Part shown: positions 1 through 7,722 of the stretch, one piece after another
Position numbering within the stretch: the stretch's first letter is position 1
Layout of the letters: every line of letters starts with the position of its first letter
DNA from: Hyphomonadaceae bacterium
Lineage (GTDB): Bacteria; Pseudomonadota; Alphaproteobacteria; Caulobacterales; Aquidulcibacteraceae
Reading direction: 5' to 3'
DNA: 64,000 nt
Assembly: GCA_022843225.1 (NCBI GenBank)
Contig: JALHOC010000002.1
Coordinates: 120,901 to 184,900, forward strand
The notes under the pieces: generated by a model
The model's input: only the letters and a program-made list of their open reading frames with translations
Told to the model about the DNA's origin: nothing
The model's database searches: none
Made by a program: the position numbers and the translations under genes

Positions 1-811
1 CGGTTCCAGCCACGATCGAATAAGCAATGTAGCCGAATACACCGAGACCAACGATTAGCGCGACATTGGCGACAATGTGGGCAAACTGCAACGGCACGGT
101 TGAGAAGCCAGTGATCGCATCCATCGAGAATTTCACCATGCGGCCGAGCGTGTAATTGGTGACGCCGGCATAGCGCGGGTCGCGAACATATTCGACGCCG
201 ACTTGCCGGAAGCCGAGCCAGGCCACCATCCCGCGCACGAAGCGGTGGCGCTCTGGCATTCGAAGCAAGGCGTCGAGGACCTGCCGGGAGACGAGCCGGA
301 AGTCACCGGTGTCCACGGGGATGCGGACTTCCGCAAGGCGATTGACCACCCGATAAAAGGCCGCCGCTGAAATGCGCTTAAACGCAGTTTCGCCGAGCCG
401 CTGCTTGCGCCGACCGAACACGACATCGGCTCCAGCATCCATTTCCGCCATCATCGCCGTTAGCAATTCCGGCGGATCCGGCAAGTCCGCGTCGATCATG
501 ATAGTGCGTGCGCCACGCGCCGCTTTGAGACCGGCGGTGAGGGCGGCCTGGTGACCAAAATTTCGCGACAAGCGCAGCCCGCGCACGTGTGGGTCGTTTG
601 TGCACAGCGCGCTGATCTCGGCCCAGGTTGAATCGCTCGAACCGTCATCGACCAAGATCATCTCGTAGGCGCCGAACCCAGAAGCGGCCGCGCTGACCCG
701 GCGATGAAATTCCTTCACGCCCATCGCTTCGTTGAAACAAGGCGCCACGATCGACAGCGCGGGCGCGGCTGCGTCTCGTGGCGGTTTCTGCGATGGCGTC
801 ACACGCGTCAA
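1..811 (-). CDS. Family 2 glycosyltransferase, DPM1/GtrB-like, C-terminus cut by window edge
   Basis: About 270 codons are visible and the 3' end lies outside the window. The protein opens with the GT-A entry strand (LSIVAPCFNE), followed by DDGSSDST and the metal-binding DADLPDPP segment, which is the DxD region of dolichyl/undecaprenyl-phosphate sugar transferases. The last visible part becomes hydrophobic (about VALIVGLGVFGYIAYSIV), as in GtrB-like enzymes that carry C-terminal membrane helices. These enzymes transfer a sugar from a nucleotide donor to a polyprenyl phosphate on the cytoplasmic membrane face. I chose a TTG start at 811 because GGAGG lies 9-10 bases upstream and no ATG precedes the catalytic strand. 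The exact substrate cannot be read from the sequence. Confidence 0.85.
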   Translation of the reverse strand, partial: MTRVTPSQKPPRDAAAPALSIVAPCFNEAMGVKEFHRRVSAAASGFGAYEMILVDDGSSDSTWAEISALCTNDPHVRGLRLSRNFGHQAALTAGLKAARGARTIMIDADLPDPPELLTAMMAEMDAGADVVFGRRKQRLGETAFKRISAAAFYRVVNRLAEVRIPVDTGDFRLVSRQVLDALLRMPERHRFVRGMVAWLGFRQVGVEYVRDPRYAGVTNYTLGRMVKFSMDAITGFSTVPLQFAHIVANVALIVGLGVFGYIAYSIVAGT

Positions 812-877
812 ATGAGGCGGCCCTCCAGGGCCGCTCCCTACCGGAAAGCTTCTCTGTTCGCTAGCGGCGGGCTATCG

Positions 878-1552
878 CTAGGCGAACACCACGCCGGTCA
901 GCACCGCCGCATAGTGCACGCCCGCGGCGGCCATCACGAAGCCGTGCCAAATCGCGCGGCGGAAGGGGAGGCGCTCCCAGACATAAAAGGGGATGCCGAT
1001 CGTATAGAGCGCTCCGCCGATAGCGAGCAGGACAAGCCCGACAAGCGGGACGCCTTCGAGCATCGGCCCGAGCGCGGCGACGACGAGCCAGCCAAGCAAG
1101 ACGTAGAAGGCAATCCAGACGCGCTTGCCGATGCCGGGTAGGAACAGCTTGCCCGCTGCGCCGAGCAGCGCCAGCGTCCACACGATGCTGGTCATCGAAA
1201 TCGCCCAAGCGCCGTCAAAGCGTATGGTGGTGAATGGCGTGTAAGTGCCGGCTATCATCAGGAAGATGGCGGCGTGATCGAACCGCCGCAGCAACGCCTT
1301 GCGTTTGGGCTCTTCGGTCAGATTATAGGCCATCGAGCAGCCAATCATGCTCATGACGCATACGGCATAGACGGAAATGGCCGCCGCCATGCCAAGCCCA
1401 CCTTGCCAGATCGCCAAGCCCAGCGCCGCGCCGACCGCGAAGGTCATCAGCACTGCGGCCACGCCATGCACCCAGCCATCGACCAGCTTTTCGAGTCGGG
1501 TCGGATAGTGGAGCTTTGGCAGGAGATCGGTCAGCGTCATTGGGAGCATCAT
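878..1552 (-). CDS. HlyIII / PAQR-family membrane protein
   Basis: A 224-residue protein with about seven hydrophobic segments. Family marks are the early WVHG, the central DHAAIFLMIAGTYTPF block and the C-terminal WHGFVM...GVHY segment; the histidines and aspartate are the presumed metal site of the HlyIII/YqfA group. Members sit in the inner membrane; the name 'hemolysin III' comes from one Bacillus protein and should not be taken as a function here. The reading frame stays open to 1666, but the first residues there are not membrane-like, so I place the start at the ATG pair at 1552/1549; 1540 is also possible. It is divergent from the DUF4197 gene at 1667. Confidence 0.85.
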   Translation of the reverse strand: MMLPMTLTDLLPKLHYPTRLEKLVDGWVHGVAAVLMTFAVGAALGLAIWQGGLGMAAAISVYAVCVMSMIGCSMAYNLTEEPKRKALLRRFDHAAIFLMIAGTYTPFTTIRFDGAWAISMTSIVWTLALLGAAGKLFLPGIGKRVWIAFYVLLGWLVVAALGPMLEGVPLVGLVLLAIGGALYTIGIPFYVWERLPFRRAIWHGFVMAAAGVHYAAVLTGVVFA

Positions 1553-1666
1553 GGCGTATTTCCGCGCCTCTGTCCGATCAATGTTCGCGACCGAGTGTGA
1601 CGCTTGCACGACAGGGGCCTGGAGGCCAGCGCGCCAAGCGGGATAGGGTGAGGTGTGGAGAATCAC

Positions 1667-2350
1667 ATGCGTCGTCGTGTCCTCGTTGCGTCCTTGCTCG
1701 CCAGCATGGCCACGCCCGCCTTCGCGCAGCGCCCGCTGCTCGACAGTTTAACCCAGCGTGACGCTAGCCGGGGCATTCGCGAAGCGCTTGGCCTGGCGGC
1801 CATGAACGCCACCACGCGCCTTGGCCAACCCAACGGTTTCTGGGGCGATGGGCGCGTGCGGATACCCTTGCCGGGCGTGTTGGGACGCACGCAACGGGGC
1901 CTGCAGCCCATGGGGCTTTCGCGGCCGCTGGACGCGCTCCAGGAAAACCTCAACCACGCCGCCGAGACGACGATGCCGGAGGCGGGGCGGCTGTTCGTGG
2001 GCGCGGTCCGCGACATCACCATCGCAGACGCGATCGAGATCGTGCGCGGCCCGGAGGATTCCGCCACGCGCTATCTGCGCGGTCGCACCGAGACGCGGCT
2101 TACTTCATTGCTGCGCCCACCGATGACGCGCGCGCTGACCAGTTCTGGCGCATTCGATTTGATGCGCGCGGCGCTGCGCGAAGTGGGGCTCGCCTCCATG
2201 ACCAGCAGTCTGCGCACTGAGATCATCAATTTCTCGACGACGAAGGCGCTTGAGGGCGCATTCTTCTTTATCGCTGAGGAAGAGCGCGCCATCCGCCGCG
2301 ATCCCGTGCGCCGGACCAGTGATATCTTGCGGCGTGTGTTCGGGACGTGA
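1667..2350 (+). CDS. DUF4197 exported protein
   Basis: A 227-residue protein beginning with a typical signal peptide (MRRRVLVASLLASMATPAFA, cleavage before Gln). The mature part matches the DUF4197 pattern: an N-terminal SLTQRDASRGIREAL segment, a central RIPLPGVL region, then a helical IADAIEIVRGPEDSATRYLRG block. The family is periplasmic and has no agreed function. The ATG at 1667 is preferred over an ATG at 1655 because it starts directly at the signal peptide. The stop codon overlaps the GTG of the next gene (GTGA at 2347-2350), so the two genes are probably translated together. Confidence 0.8.
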   Translation: MRRRVLVASLLASMATPAFAQRPLLDSLTQRDASRGIREALGLAAMNATTRLGQPNGFWGDGRVRIPLPGVLGRTQRGLQPMGLSRPLDALQENLNHAAETTMPEAGRLFVGAVRDITIADAIEIVRGPEDSATRYLRGRTETRLTSLLRPPMTRALTSSGAFDLMRAALREVGLASMTSSLRTEIINFSTTKALEGAFFFIAEEERAIRRDPVRRTSDILRRVFGT

Positions 2351-3258
2351 GCGAGGACTTCCGTCGCCTCGCGTTCGATCTTGCCGACGGCCAGATGGCG
2401 GGCATTGCGTTCGGCGTGGAAACCGCAAACCCCGACATCGTTTTCCTGCACGCCACGGGATTCAATGCGCGAACCTATCGCGCCATGCTCGCGCCGCTCG
2501 GAGAGCGGTTTTCGGTCTGGGCGATGGATCTTCGCGGCCACGGGCGCACGACGCTGCCCGCGAAGCGCTGGGGTTATACGTCTTGGCGGCGCCACCGCGA
2601 TGACGTCATCGCACTGCTCGAAAAACACACCGGCGCGCCGGTGACCCTTGCCGGACACTCGATGGGCGGGACGACAGCTCTGCTCGTTGCCGCGCGTCGG
2701 CCTGATCTGGTTGCGTCCTTGGCCTTGATCGATCCCGTGATCTTGCCGCTCGGGCGCTATGCCATGATGGAATTGCCGCTGGCGCCGTTTTTCATGCGTC
2801 ACACGTTGCAGCTCGCGCGCAATACCGGCAAACGCCGCGCGACGTTTCCAAGCCGCGAAAGCGCGGTAGACGCGTTCAATGGGCGCGGCGTGTTTAAAAC
2901 ATTTCCACGCGAGATGATCGAGGATTATGTCGCCGACGGCTTGATCGAGAATGATAAGGGCGGCTTCAAGCTCGCCTGCGCCCCGGCATTCGAGGCCGCG
3001 ACTTTCGCTGCGCAACGCAATCATGTGTGGTCGAAATTCCGACGCCTCTCATGCCCGATCGTGGCGCTGCGGGCGGAGAAGCATTCCACTTTTTTCGCCG
3101 ACGCCGCGCACAGGCTCGCTTCGGTGCGGCCCAGCGCGCGGATCGCGATTGTAGACGGCTCAGGCCACATGTTGCCGATGGAACGCCCGGACCGCGTACG
3201 CGCCGCGATTGAGAGCGCCGCGTTGCTGCGTCGACGCGATGCGCGCGGCTTGGACTAG
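2347..3258 (+). CDS. Alpha/beta hydrolase
   Basis: A 303-residue alpha/beta-hydrolase-fold enzyme. It has the oxyanion segment HATGFNARTY (about residue 35), the DLRGHGRT loop, the nucleophile elbow GHSMGGT with Ser105, and a late DGSGHMLPMERP with the catalytic His. No lid or secretion signal is obvious, so it is probably cytoplasmic. It is likely an esterase or related hydrolase; the substrate is not predictable. The GTG start overlaps the DUF4197 stop. Its own stop overlaps the stop of the convergent thioesterase gene by four bases (CTAG). Confidence 0.85.
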   Translation: MSEDFRRLAFDLADGQMAGIAFGVETANPDIVFLHATGFNARTYRAMLAPLGERFSVWAMDLRGHGRTTLPAKRWGYTSWRRHRDDVIALLEKHTGAPVTLAGHSMGGTTALLVAARRPDLVASLALIDPVILPLGRYAMMELPLAPFFMRHTLQLARNTGKRRATFPSRESAVDAFNGRGVFKTFPREMIEDYVADGLIENDKGGFKLACAPAFEAATFAAQRNHVWSKFRRLSCPIVALRAEKHSTFFADAAHRLASVRPSARIAIVDGSGHMLPMERPDRVRAAIESAALLRRRDARGLD

Positions 3259-4202
3259 GGCGCCCAGTCCTTCAGCACCAAATGTTGCACGCGTGCGCGC
3301 GCTTCAGGCGCGGGCGTGATTGCCTTGCGCGTCAGGGCATCGAAGGTGAGGGCGATTACTTCCAGGCTGGCCCAGGCCTGCCCGCTCGCGGGATCGAGTA
3401 GCCAATGTACGAGACGGAGCGTCTTGTCGGCAATCTCGGCGATGCCGGTGCGGACTTCGATCAAGTCACCGGCACGCGGCCACGCCCGGAAGATCAGACG
3501 CGCCTCAACCACCGCGCCAGCGGGTTGCACATTAGCGCCGGACGCGGCCATCGCATCCGCGAGATCGCGCCGCCATTGAACGAGTAAGTTCGGCACGGAA
3601 TCCGAAACCCGTCCCATGAGATGATCGCCACGCAAGCGCCCGAACGCGTCGCACTGATCGGGCGTCACCAAGGTCGCGCCGATCCGACGTGCGCCCAGGG
3701 CCTTGGCAAGTTCCAGGCTGGCTTCGCGGGGTGCGCGGGCGAGATCGATGGAGCGCGCGAGCGCGTGCGCTGGTGGCGGGCACATGATGGCGAGCGCCGC
3801 TTCACGCGTGCGCGAGGACCATGGAAATGGTTTGAAGTCGCGGGTGCTGGCGTGAGCGACGCGCAATGTAAACACGGAAGCAGGCGCGCCATCGGCGTGA
3901 CGCATATCGAGGCAGATGCGCGCCTCAGCATCGCTCATGTCCAGCACGCCGCCATGCATAGAGAGTGGCGCGCCAGGCAAAGCCTCCTTCAAAAAACGGA
4001 TATGCGCTTCGAGCGGCGCGAGCGTCGCGCCCGCCGAGGGCGTGAACGCGCGCGGCATGTCGAGCGCGTGCGCCATGTGCGCGAGCCCGATCATCGCGCG
4101 CTCAAGATGGAAGCGGACATTGAGGTGGCCGCCCTCGTCGCACTCCCAAGCGTTGACGCTGCCTTGATAGAGCGGCGCGGGCAGAGGCGGCGGGTGAATC
4201 AC
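3255..4202 (-). CDS. Thioesterase-like protein with two hot-dog domains
   Basis: A 315-residue protein made of two hot-dog-like halves. The first contains CDEGGHLNVRFHLE, which resembles the Asp/Gly-His loop of 4HBT thioesterases; the second starts near VTPDQCDAFGRLRGDHLMG, a degenerate repeat of the same element. Double hot-dog proteins of this kind hydrolyse acyl-CoA or acyl-ACP. The GTG at 4202 overlaps the stop of the upstream Zur-like gene (GTGA), which fixes the start and suggests translational coupling to that regulator. A longer reading frame up to 4373 runs antisense over the regulator frame and has no supporting start. Substrate unknown; the family call is moderate. Confidence 0.6.
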   Translation of the reverse strand: MIHPPPLPAPLYQGSVNAWECDEGGHLNVRFHLERAMIGLAHMAHALDMPRAFTPSAGATLAPLEAHIRFLKEALPGAPLSMHGGVLDMSDAEARICLDMRHADGAPASVFTLRVAHASTRDFKPFPWSSRTREAALAIMCPPPAHALARSIDLARAPREASLELAKALGARRIGATLVTPDQCDAFGRLRGDHLMGRVSDSVPNLLVQWRRDLADAMAASGANVQPAGAVVEARLIFRAWPRAGDLIEVRTGIAEIADKTLRLVHWLLDPASGQAWASLEVIALTFDALTRKAITPAPEARARVQHLVLKDWAP

Positions 4203-4669
4203 GCGGCGCGCTGGCAGGTCGCGCACAGGCCGGAGGCTTCGATCATTGTGCGCTTGATCGCAAAGCCATCGCGCTTGGCGGCGTCGGCGAGATCGACCAA
4301 GGCATGCCCGGCGTCGAACTCTTCCGCCGCGCCGCACTTCTCGCAGATCAGAAAGATCGTGGAGCGCGCGCACGCGCCGACATCGCAGGCGACGAAGGCG
4401 TTCAAGCTCTCGATCCGATGCGCGAGTCCCATGCGCACGAGAAAGTCGAGCGCGCGGTAAATCGTCGGCGGCTTGGCTTGGGTGGTCTCGGTGTCGAGCA
4501 GGTGTAGGAGATCATACGCCTTCGCCGGCCCGGTCTGATCAAGCAGGATTTCGAGCACGCGCCGCCGCAATGGCGTGAGGCTTTCGCTCGCCGCCGCGCA
4601 GATGCGCTCTGCTTCAGCAATGTGGTGGGCGCGGTCGTGCGCGCTGTGATCGTGCGCCATAACGGCCAT
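4199..4669 (-). CDS. zur: Fur-family regulator, probably Zur
   Basis: A 156-residue Fur-superfamily repressor. The N-terminal winged helix covers about residues 30-90, with PTIYRALDFL as the recognition region. Two cysteine pairs, CEKC (109/112) and CATC (149/152), form the structural zinc site seen in Zur and other Fur proteins. A His-rich N-terminus (HDHSAHDRAHH) also fits metal handling. Zur represses zinc uptake and zinc-free paralogue genes when zinc is plentiful. AAGGAG 10-11 bases upstream supports the ATG at 4669 over the ATG at 4660. No zinc transporter is adjacent; the only coupled gene is the thioesterase. Assignment to Zur rather than Fur/Irr rests on the cysteine pattern and general similarity. 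Confidence 0.75.
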   Translation of the reverse strand: MAVMAHDHSAHDRAHHIAEAERICAAASESLTPLRRRVLEILLDQTGPAKAYDLLHLLDTETTQAKPPTIYRALDFLVRMGLAHRIESLNAFVACDVGACARSTIFLICEKCGAAEEFDAGHALVDLADAAKRDGFAIKRTMIEASGLCATCQRAA

Positions 4670-4809
4670 GTTCGCAGGCTCCTTGCTTTTGTGAAAGATG
4701 GGCGCCCGCGCGCGGAGATGTGAGTGAGGCGTCGAAATGGAACTTTACAAGAACATATGACTCGGGTATCTCTTGGAACATTAAACGAACACGAAGACGG
4801 GGGCGTCAG

Positions 4810-5175
4810 ATGTCAGAAGCAATTTTCCGTGGTCTTTCAGGGCGTTTGCATCGGTTCGATGTGCGTCGTCCGCACGATGTGTTCGACGCCGCGCCGGCTG
4901 TGTATTGTTTTGCGCGCCCGGGGCCGGCCGGCAAAGGCTGGACGCCGCTGTTTCTCTCCAGAACCGGCAATCTTTCCAAGCGCTTGGCCGCGCACGAACA
5001 ATGGCCCGAGGCGCAGCTTCTGGGCGCGACGCACGTGCTCGTCTGCCAGCACGATGAGCGCGATGCGCGCGAATATGTCGAGGCTGATCTCGCCGCGGCG
5101 TTGAAGCCGGTGATGAACGCCCCGACCCTGGAAGCGGAACCTGAAGGACCGGTGCGACTGGTGTGGGCGGCGTAA
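4810..5175 (+). CDS. Small GIY-YIG-like domain protein
   Basis: A 121-residue protein I do not firmly recognise. Its layout follows a GIY-YIG nuclease domain: AVYCF (residues 30-34) in place of GIY, LFLSRTGNL (48-56) in place of YIG, then Arg58, His62, a beta strand THVLV, a Glu at 91 in the position of the catalytic Glu, and a closing KPVMN (99-103). The central glycine of YIG and the second tyrosine are replaced, so nuclease activity is uncertain. The frame continues upstream to a GTG at 4720, but that part is low-GC and promoter-like; ATG 4810 is preferred. Confidence 0.5.
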   Translation: MSEAIFRGLSGRLHRFDVRRPHDVFDAAPAVYCFARPGPAGKGWTPLFLSRTGNLSKRLAAHEQWPEAQLLGATHVLVCQHDERDAREYVEADLAAALKPVMNAPTLEAEPEGPVRLVWAA

Positions 5176-5187
5176 GGCGTGGAGGCG

Positions 5188-6198
5188 TTAGAGCCTCCAC
5201 GACAACGCCAGCGCCCCGAAATCCTGGCGCGAGGGTTGGGTTTCGAACTCCCGAGTGCGCCAGACATAGGTGTAGGCGATCCGCCAATCGCCGGCGCTGA
5301 TGGAGAAGCCGGTCTGGAAGTCGGCGACATACGGATTGCGTTCCACAGAAGGCGAATCCTCGAACGTGTTGCCATCGAGAAAGAGATTACGCGCCACCGC
5401 ACGACCTTGCACGCCCGCGAACAGCGACCACGACAACGGCCCGCCTTCGAAATGCTCGACGCCCGAAAGCGAGGGGCGCACGCGCGGCGGCCCGTAATCA
5501 TTGTCGATGCGCTGACCGACGCGCGCGATCACGCCGAGGCGCGCTTCGGTGCGCAGTGTGCCTAGCGTGACGCCCGCATTAGGCGTCAGATCCGCTTCCA
5601 AACCACCCAGCACGTCACCGAACAGACGCGCCGCGCGCCAGCGGCGATCATACGAAACGGCGAAGGCGAATTCGTCGCTGAGCTGGCTGTCCCATCCTTG
5701 CGGATCGGGCGCGCCAAGCGCCTGGTGGATGCCCCGTTGCGCTTCTTCGCCGAGCGCCGACGGCCCCACAATGCCGAACTCAAGCTCGTACGTATCGAGA
5801 TAGCGCCCGCGCAATGAGCCTTCGCGGTGGTCTTCGACGCCGACCATGATCTGCATATAGAGCCAGCCCGCATACGGGTGCTGATCCGCTGGCGCCGGCA
5901 CTGCGTTGATGTTTTCGGGTGTGAAGATCGACTGTCCAATCGCGATGCCCCAGAAATCCGGATTGTCACCTGAAACCGCGCGCGTGAAATCGCCCGCGCT
6001 TTCGAGCCAATCGGGCACGCCCTCGCTTGGCGACACATAGGCGAGCTTGACGCCGGACGTGTAGTTTCGATCGGCGCCGGAGGAGAGGCTGTCGTTCTCG
6101 ACCGCGAAAGACAGCACGCCCTTTTCCTCAGGTGGGCGTTCCGCGAACGCCGTTCCCGGCAGGGCCGCCAACAACGCCGCGCCAGCGGCCCATCGCAT
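5188..6198 (-). CDS. LpxR-family (DUF2219) outer-membrane lipid A deacylase-like protein
   Basis: A 336-residue protein with a 19-residue signal peptide ending PGTAFA. The mature protein starts with a strand carrying END (the Asn-Asp pair of LpxR), then DRNYTSG, QSIFTPENI, HPYAGWLY, and QRGIHQALG with the catalytic-type His followed by WDSQLSDE. These blocks are in LpxR order, and the rest alternates like a beta-barrel. LpxR removes the 3'-acyloxyacyl chain of lipid A in the outer membrane. The ATG at 6198 overlaps the stop of the DUF465 gene by one base (TAATG), which decides the start. Confidence 0.8.
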   Translation of the reverse strand: MRWAAGAALLAALPGTAFAERPPEEKGVLSFAVENDSLSSGADRNYTSGVKLAYVSPSEGVPDWLESAGDFTRAVSGDNPDFWGIAIGQSIFTPENINAVPAPADQHPYAGWLYMQIMVGVEDHREGSLRGRYLDTYELEFGIVGPSALGEEAQRGIHQALGAPDPQGWDSQLSDEFAFAVSYDRRWRAARLFGDVLGGLEADLTPNAGVTLGTLRTEARLGVIARVGQRIDNDYGPPRVRPSLSGVEHFEGGPLSWSLFAGVQGRAVARNLFLDGNTFEDSPSVERNPYVADFQTGFSISAGDWRIAYTYVWRTREFETQPSRQDFGALALSWRL

Positions 6199-6437
6199 TA
6201 GGCGATGATGTCGGGCGTCAGCTTGTCTTCGATCCATTGGATTTGGTCCCTCAATACCAACTTGCGTTTTTTCAGCCGCGCCAGCTGCAGCGCATCCCCG
6301 CCGGTTTTGTCTTGCAGCGCGAAGATGGCGCTATCGAGTTCGCGGTGCTGCTCGCGCAACTCGAAGAGACGGGCCTTGAGCGCGCGCTGCTCGGGCGTGT
6401 CGTTAATGTCGAAGCCGTCTTCATCGTCGCCGCGCAT
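6198..6437 (-). CDS. DUF465 (YdcH-like) small coiled-coil protein
   Basis: A 79-residue acidic-to-basic helical protein. The C-terminal two thirds (ALKARLFELREQHRELDSAI ... LKKRKLVLRDQI) follow the DUF465/YdcH heptad pattern and should form a short coiled-coil hairpin. It sits directly upstream of the LpxR-like gene with a one-base overlap, so the two are one transcript. Function of the family is unknown. A second DUF465 gene lies 212 bases away on the other strand. Confidence 0.8.
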   Translation of the reverse strand: MRGDDEDGFDINDTPEQRALKARLFELREQHRELDSAIFALQDKTGGDALQLARLKKRKLVLRDQIQWIEDKLTPDIIA

Positions 6438-6649
6438 TTAGCCGCCTTGTCGCTCCGCCGCGCCATCACCCCGTGGCGCCGGCGGAGCTAAGCCCTGACT
6501 GCCCAGCCTGTAAAGCACACAGCGGGCGCACTTCTGTTGCGCATGCGAAGAGCGATTCGCCAAAATGTTAATTTTTAAAGACGATGTAGGGAGACAACAC
6601 TTCGATTTGGCGCCATGCTTCGTCCGTCCAACTAAAGGAGGCGCCCTGT

Positions 6650-6832
6650 ATGGCTCTCGAACAGCGGTTGCGCGAACTTGACGCGCGCCATCGGGACTTG
6701 GACCTGATCATCGAAAATGAAGCCAAAAGGCCAGCCGTGGATATTGCCCGGCTTACGGCGATGAAACGCCAAAAACTCAAACTCAAAGAAGAAATCGAAG
6801 ACATCCGACAGAGGCTTACCCGGCATCACTGA
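6650..6832 (+). CDS. DUF465 (YdcH-like) small coiled-coil protein, second copy
   Basis: A 60-residue helical protein (MALEQRLRELDARHRDLD... LTAMKRQKLKLKEEIEDI) of the DUF465 family, shorter than its neighbour at 6198-6437 and lacking the acidic N-terminus. AAAGGAGGCG lies about 10 bases upstream of the ATG, a strong ribosome site. The upstream 200 bases are relatively A/T-rich around 6560-6600 and likely hold the promoter. The gene ends just before a large inverted repeat. Confidence 0.8.
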   Translation: MALEQRLRELDARHRDLDLIIENEAKRPAVDIARLTAMKRQKLKLKEEIEDIRQRLTRHH

Positions 6833-6844
6833 GCCGGGCGCGCC

Positions 6845-6898
6845 CTGAGCGTCTCAAGCGCGCGTGCTGAACGCCCGCGCACTTGAGACAGCGCTCAG
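6845..6898. terminator. Inverted repeat between convergent genes, probable bidirectional terminator
   Basis: CTGAGC (6845-6850) and GTCTCAAG (6851-6858) are mirrored by CTTGAGAC (about 6882-6889) and GCTCAG (6893-6898), enclosing a GC-rich loop. The structure lies between the ends of the plus-strand DUF465 gene and the minus-strand TrcR gene. The TrcR stop codon (6895-6897) lies inside the right arm. There is only a short T run after it, so termination efficiency is uncertain. Confidence 0.5.
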
Positions 6899-7527
6899 TT
6901 TTCTTCGTTGGCCTGCTCGTAGGTTTCCGCGGGCACGGTTTCCTGCGCTGTCTTCAACGTCTTGGCTTGCGCCTTGGCGACGCGTGCGTCGGCGCGCGCT
7001 TTCGCTGCGGCGGCTTCGGACACGATCGCGTCCAGTTCGATCTGCGTGCACAGCCCGATCGTGACCGGATCGACCGGCTTGATCTGGCTTGAGTTCCAAT
7101 GCGTGCGACCGCGCACTTGCTCGATCGTGGATTTCGTCGTGCCGATCAGCTTGACGATTTTTGAATCCGCCACTTCCGGATGGTTCTTCAAGAACCACTG
7201 GATCGCGTCGGGGCGGTCGCCGCGACGAGCGATCGGCGTGTAGCGGGCGCCGCGCTTCTTCACCACCGGCAGGTCGATGCGCTTTTGCTCGAGCGGCTTG
7301 AGAACATACGTCTCTTCCGCTTCGCCCTTGGCGATCTCCTCGCGCGAGAGGAAGCCGCCCGCGATCGGATCGACGCCGCGAATGCCCTTAGCGACATCTT
7401 CGTTGGCGATGCCTTGCACTTCGAGCGGATGCAGGCCGCAGAAATCCGCGATCTGGTTGAAGGCAAGCGATGTGTTTTCGATCAGCCACACGGCGGTGGC
7501 TTTCGGCATCAGGACGTTCGAGGTCAT
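6895..7527 (-). CDS. trcR: DUF1013 protein, TrcR cell-cycle regulator family
   Basis: A 210-residue protein of the DUF1013 family, named TrcR (cell cycle transcriptional regulator) in Caulobacter relatives. The first half contains a helix-turn-helix-like stretch (AVWLIENTSLAFNQIADFCGLH), and a second such stretch lies around residues 110-145 (WFLKNHPEVADSKIVKLIGTTKSTIEQV). The C-terminal 50 residues are an Ala/Lys-rich helix (AAAKARADARVAKAQAK). The ATG at 7527 begins the conserved part; the upstream frame to 7668 is not conserved-looking. Gene name is by family; direct function in this organism is inferred. Confidence 0.8.
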   Translation of the reverse strand: MTSNVLMPKATAVWLIENTSLAFNQIADFCGLHPLEVQGIANEDVAKGIRGVDPIAGGFLSREEIAKGEAEETYVLKPLEQKRIDLPVVKKRGARYTPIARRGDRPDAIQWFLKNHPEVADSKIVKLIGTTKSTIEQVRGRTHWNSSQIKPVDPVTIGLCTQIELDAIVSEAAAAKARADARVAKAQAKTLKTAQETVPAETYEQANEEN

Positions 7528-7670
7528 TGGGCAGGCTCCAGATATGCAAACGCGCCCGGCGTCGTCGCCAGGCGCGGGGCCAGATGGAGCAACGGGCTGA
7601 CCAGGCGCGCCAGTCAGTTGCCGGCTGTATAGCGAGGCGCGGGCGCCAAGGGAAGCGTTTGCACGCAAAA

Positions 7671-7696
7671 CGGGCCCGGCTTTTTGGCCGGGCCCG
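7671..7696 (-). terminator. Terminator of the OmpA-like gene
   Basis: Perfect 10-bp stem CGGGCCCGGC (7671-7680) / GCCGGGCCCG (7687-7696) with a six-base loop. On the minus strand it is followed by TTTTGC. It lies 26 bases past the stop codon of the OmpA-like gene and separates it from trcR. Confidence 0.8.
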
Positions 7697-7722
7697 TCCT
7701 GTTTAGTTCAAGCTAGCCGCGA

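Noticed and set aside
3621..4460. 279-codon plus-strand frame opposite the thioesterase and Zur-like genes
   Set aside because: Antisense shadow without ribosome site or domain-like sequence.
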